The translations under genes and the position numbers were made by a program. Below are positions 61,541-64,000 of a stretch of DNA of 64,000 nt, one piece after another. Under the pieces are notes generated by a model, which worked only from the letters and a program-made list of their open reading frames with translations, was not told where the DNA came from and made no database searches. The first letter of the stretch is position 1; each line of letters begins with the position of its first letter. This DNA comes from Phascolarctos cinereus. Taxonomy: Eukaryota; Chordata; Mammalia; Diprotodontia; Phascolarctidae. The stretch spans positions 18,964,501 to 19,028,500 of the forward strand of contig NW_018343984.1 of the NCBI RefSeq assembly GCF_002099425.1. Reading direction: 5' to 3'.

Positions 61541-62214
61541 TTTGATCTAAATGACCTCTCAGGTCCTCGGTAACTAAATTCTATGAGTAACTAAATTCAC
61601 TTCATTTGTTACATTGAGTATGATATGCAAGTTGTCAAGTGATTAAATACTGGCTAAATAACTGCTCTCAAAGTCCAGATGTTCTGATGGCATCAAAATG
61701 TAGACAATATACATGGACACATGGACACTGCTTCAGAGCTTCTCATAAAACACATGAAGTAGTGAGGTGAGTTACCCACATCCACATTCACGCACATGCA
61801 TCACACATGCACATCCATAACTGTGCTTTACATTTATGAGCTTTAAGATTGAGATGAGGGGGAGGGGATTTTAATTTCCATTCTGTAGCCACCAATTTTC
61901 ATCTACAAACAAGACTTCTGAGCGTTAAGTGAAAAAAAAATCATTCACCATAGGCAGCAGTCTACCTACCATACAGTTTCTATCTTCTTTACTATTCCTT
62001 TCAGCTCTCCTAAATCATTGCTGCACCCAGTTATATGGGGAGCTAGTTCATAAAGGAATCAACAAAATTGCTTTTAAAAACTGGCCCAGGAAGAAATTTG
62101 TTGGGGAGTGGGGGGGGGAGGACTGTTGCCTATGGTGTCCCTTCCCAGTCTGCTCCTCTGGGGCTCTCTAATAAGTGGCCAATGAAATAATGTGGTCAGC
62201 TTAACTTCAATCAA
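61541..62214. other. No gene or repeat recognised
   Basis: About 670 bp. It starts with a possible MIR3/L3-like tail (ATGACCTCTCAGGTCC near 61550). The 80-aa frame at 61929-62171 has no recognisable domain. Confidence 0.4.
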
Positions 62215-62560
62215 TAAATGTCAGTCAATTAGCATTTATTAAATGCCTGCTATGTACAAGGCGCTGTGCTGAGCACCAGGACTATGAAAGAAAGGGAAAA
62301 CAATAATCGTTGCTCTCAAGGAGCTCTCAGTTTGATGGAGGACACAACATTGCGAACAGCTAGATGTGAACAAGCTACAGTCAGGGTAAATTGGAGATAA
62401 TCCACAGAGGAGAGACTGAGGACTGAAGAAGGCTTCTTGTAGAAGGTGGGACTTTAGCTAGGACTTAAAGGAAGTCAGGGAAGCTAGGAAGACATTGCTC
62501 TAGAGAAAAGAAAAGGAACAACTTAGTGAGGAGTTATTTGCTAACACGTGAACTTTCAGG
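62215..62560 (-). repeat. L2 LINE 3' region
   Basis: TTAGCATTTATTAAATGCCT, GCTGTGCTGAGCACCAGGAC, GCTCTCAAGGAGCTCTCAGT, GGCTTCTTGTAGAAGGTGGG, GACTTAAAGGAAGTCAGGGA. Confidence 0.93.
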
Positions 62561-62619
62561 GAAATTGCCAACATTAGTACCAAAATATAAATGAAGTTTG
62601 TGCAAATGACTTGGATAGG

Positions 62620-62756
62620 TTCAGTGCCTGTCCCCCATGCTTGGGGAGGGCATGCCCCTTCTTCATCTCTGCCTCCTGGCTTCCTTCAAACCTCAGCTAA
62701 AACCCCATCTTCTGCAGGAACGTGTTTGCCCTCAAAGAGCTTATATTCTAATAGAG

Positions 62757-62757
<1 letters not shown>
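62620..62757. repeat. L2 pieces, plus then minus, abutting
   Basis: Plus at 62620-62722: CCTGTCCCCCATGCTTGGGG, GCCTCCTGGCTTCCTTCAAA, CCTCAGCTAAAACCCCATCT. Minus at about 62728-62757: GCCCTCAAAGAGCTTATATT, CTAATAGAG. Confidence 0.7.
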
Positions 62758-62759
<2 letters not shown>

Positions 62760-62810
<51 letters not shown>

Positions 62811-62812
62811 CA
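62760..62812. repeat. CA microsatellite ending in TATA
   Basis: About 21 CA units then TATATACATAC. The poly-His/Thr frames come from this. Confidence 0.97.
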
Positions 62813-63064
62813 TACAAGGGAGTGAGCCAGAGGAGTTTTGGGAAGGGAAGTCAGCAGGAAAGCTCATTGGAGTCACAGGGCAAATGATTGATAGTATATT
62901 TCAGGAATAGTACTGTTGATTTAATTACTATTCTGTGAGTAGATTTGGAAAGTGGAAGATGGAGTGGAGAAAAGAAGGATGTGCAAATGAGGCCATTGTG
63001 AGTCTGGGCCCTGGCAAGACAAGCTGAATGCTCACCTATTAAAAGCTCGCATTCTCAAGAATGT

Positions 63065-63190
63065 GAGCCAATCACTTAATACTGATAATAATAATAGTAT
63101 TATTATTTACCTCCTAGAGTTACTATGAAGGAAGTGCTTTGTAAAATGTAAGGTGCTATATAAATATAGCTTATGCTTATCATTGTTGTT
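63065..63190 (+). repeat. MIR-like SINE tail, type A
   Basis: ACCTCCTAGAGTTACTATGA, AGTGCTTTGTAAAATGTAAG, GTGCTATATAAATATAGCTT, then ATTGTTGTTG. Confidence 0.75.
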
Positions 63191-63456
63191 GTGATTGCAT
63201 TGTGTGTAAACACATACGCACAAAATAGATTCATAAAATATTCATTGCCATTATAATAAATGGTAGCGGTTACATATACAACCATTGTATATGGCTATAT
63301 AATAGTTGTATGACTGGTACCATTCATAATAATAATACTAATGATAATACTAGTCCAATTATATATTATAAAAATAATATAACATGTGGTATCAGTTCCA
63401 GTATACATATATAGACATATGTATATATATGTATATATGTGTATATATCTATCTGT

Positions 63457-63495
<39 letters not shown>

Positions 63496-63819
63496 CTATA
63501 TATAGTAGCTCAAGTATGTTTGAATTGTATATATAATAAACATAAATAACAACTCATATATATATATATATAATGAATAATGTTATATATATGCTATGTA
63601 ACATATATTATGTACTTGGGCAGTTACATATTATAGTATTATATAATATGTATTCATATATAAGTATGTCTATACATATATGTATGTAAACACATACACC
63701 TGTACATGCATCCCTCTGTGTGCATGTATTTATTGGTGTGGAGAGCTCCCAAATGATAATCTCCTACATTTGACAATGCACAGCAGCACAGTCTCTTCAA
63801 CTTGTAGGCTTAGAAATTT
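63191..63819. repeat. AT-rich tract with TATA repeats
   Basis: 63230-63700 is dominated by TATA, TGTATA and TATGTA words, with pure TA runs at about 63457-63480 and 63555-63571. No gene is supported. Confidence 0.85.
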
Positions 63820-63948
63820 ACCTAGGGGCAATGAGGTTAAGCTTCCTACCAAGCATCATGCAGCCAATGTGTGTCAGAAGCAGGGTTTGAACCCTGGTGT
63901 TCCTGACTCTGAGGTCAGCCTTCTATCTACCAGGCCTTGATGCCTTTA
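63820..63948 (-). repeat. MIR-like SINE, tRNA-half relic
   Basis: GGGGCAATGAGGTTAAGCTT, AGCAGGGTTTGAACCCTGGT, GTTCCTGACTCTGAGGTCAG, CTATCTACCAGGCC. Confidence 0.75.
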
Positions 63949-64000
63949 CTATTGACAAAATATGTTTTAATAATATTTTAATTCTCAAGTGAATCTGCTA

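Noticed and set aside
1-64000. Endogenous retrovirus or LTR element
   Set aside because: I saw no LTR pair, primer-binding site, or gag/pol/env-like frame. The direct repeats found are short target duplications of LINEs, SINEs and DNA transposons.

Overview
The window reads as non-coding, repeat-dense mammalian nuclear DNA from a marsupial. It contains the marsupial set of tRNA-headed CORE-SINEs (MIR-like and Mon1-type), marsupial-style L1 3' ends, many L2 and L3/CR1 LINE relics, a Tigger1 MITE and several hAT-like MITEs. Four short SINEs end in CCCCATTGCCTAGC plus A, as I remember for WSINE1, which points to an Australian-type (australidelphian) marsupial. That last inference rests on recalled consensus sequences. 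I can support no host protein-coding exon, tRNA gene or CpG-island promoter. The long open frames all lie in LINEs, SINEs or purine/pyrimidine microsatellites. The window is most likely intergenic or intronic.

Terms used below. Mon1-type: ~250 bp SINE with a tail matching CAAATGGGGTCA...GAGTC and a CAACAACA end. MIR-like type A: tail TTTGCAAA...TATAAATG then TTA repeats. Type B (MIR3-like): tail CCCTTCCAGCTCTAAAT. Type C: tail CTCTAAGACT...ATGAAATCACA. WSINE1-like: ~140-155 bp.

Layout. 1-5.5 kb: L2, SINE and L3/CR1 relics, one Mon1-type SINE nested in L2 with a target-site duplication (TSD). 5.5-7.1 kb: an RTE/BovB-tail-like repeat and an 867-bp Tigger1 MITE flanked by TA. 7-26 kb: L2/MIR/L3 mosaics, four hAT-like MITEs with CAGGGGTTCTTAACCT-like ends, nested SINEs, three purine or CT microsatellites and two perfect small tandem duplications. 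26.6-31.3 kb: an L1 ORF2/3' UTR fragment (minus) split by a complete HAL1-like element (L1-derived, ORF1 only) with a 12-bp TSD. 31.9-35.4 kb: a three-layer nest, MIR3-like SINE > Mon1-type SINE > second HAL1-like element. 35.4-51 kb: more L2/L3/MIR with unique stretches between. 51.6-52.8 kb: an unexplained inverted-repeat structure. 52.8-55.3 kb: an L1 endonuclease fragment split by a near-full-length 7SL (SRP) RNA retropseudogene with an 18-bp TSD, then a long L2 and an L1 3' end carrying a WSINE1-like SINE. 55.4-58.1 kb: a long L3/CR1 relic reaching the endonuclease domain. 58-64 kb: L2/L3/MIR relics, a unique stretch that looks like conserved non-coding DNA (59.7-60.5 kb), and an AT-rich TATA-repeat region.

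The nesting gives a relative order: L2, L3/CR1 and MIR-like SINEs are oldest; L1, Mon1-type SINEs and hAT/Tigger MITEs are intermediate; HAL1-like elements, WSINE1-like SINEs and the 7SL copy are later. Family names come from recalled consensus sequences, not a search.
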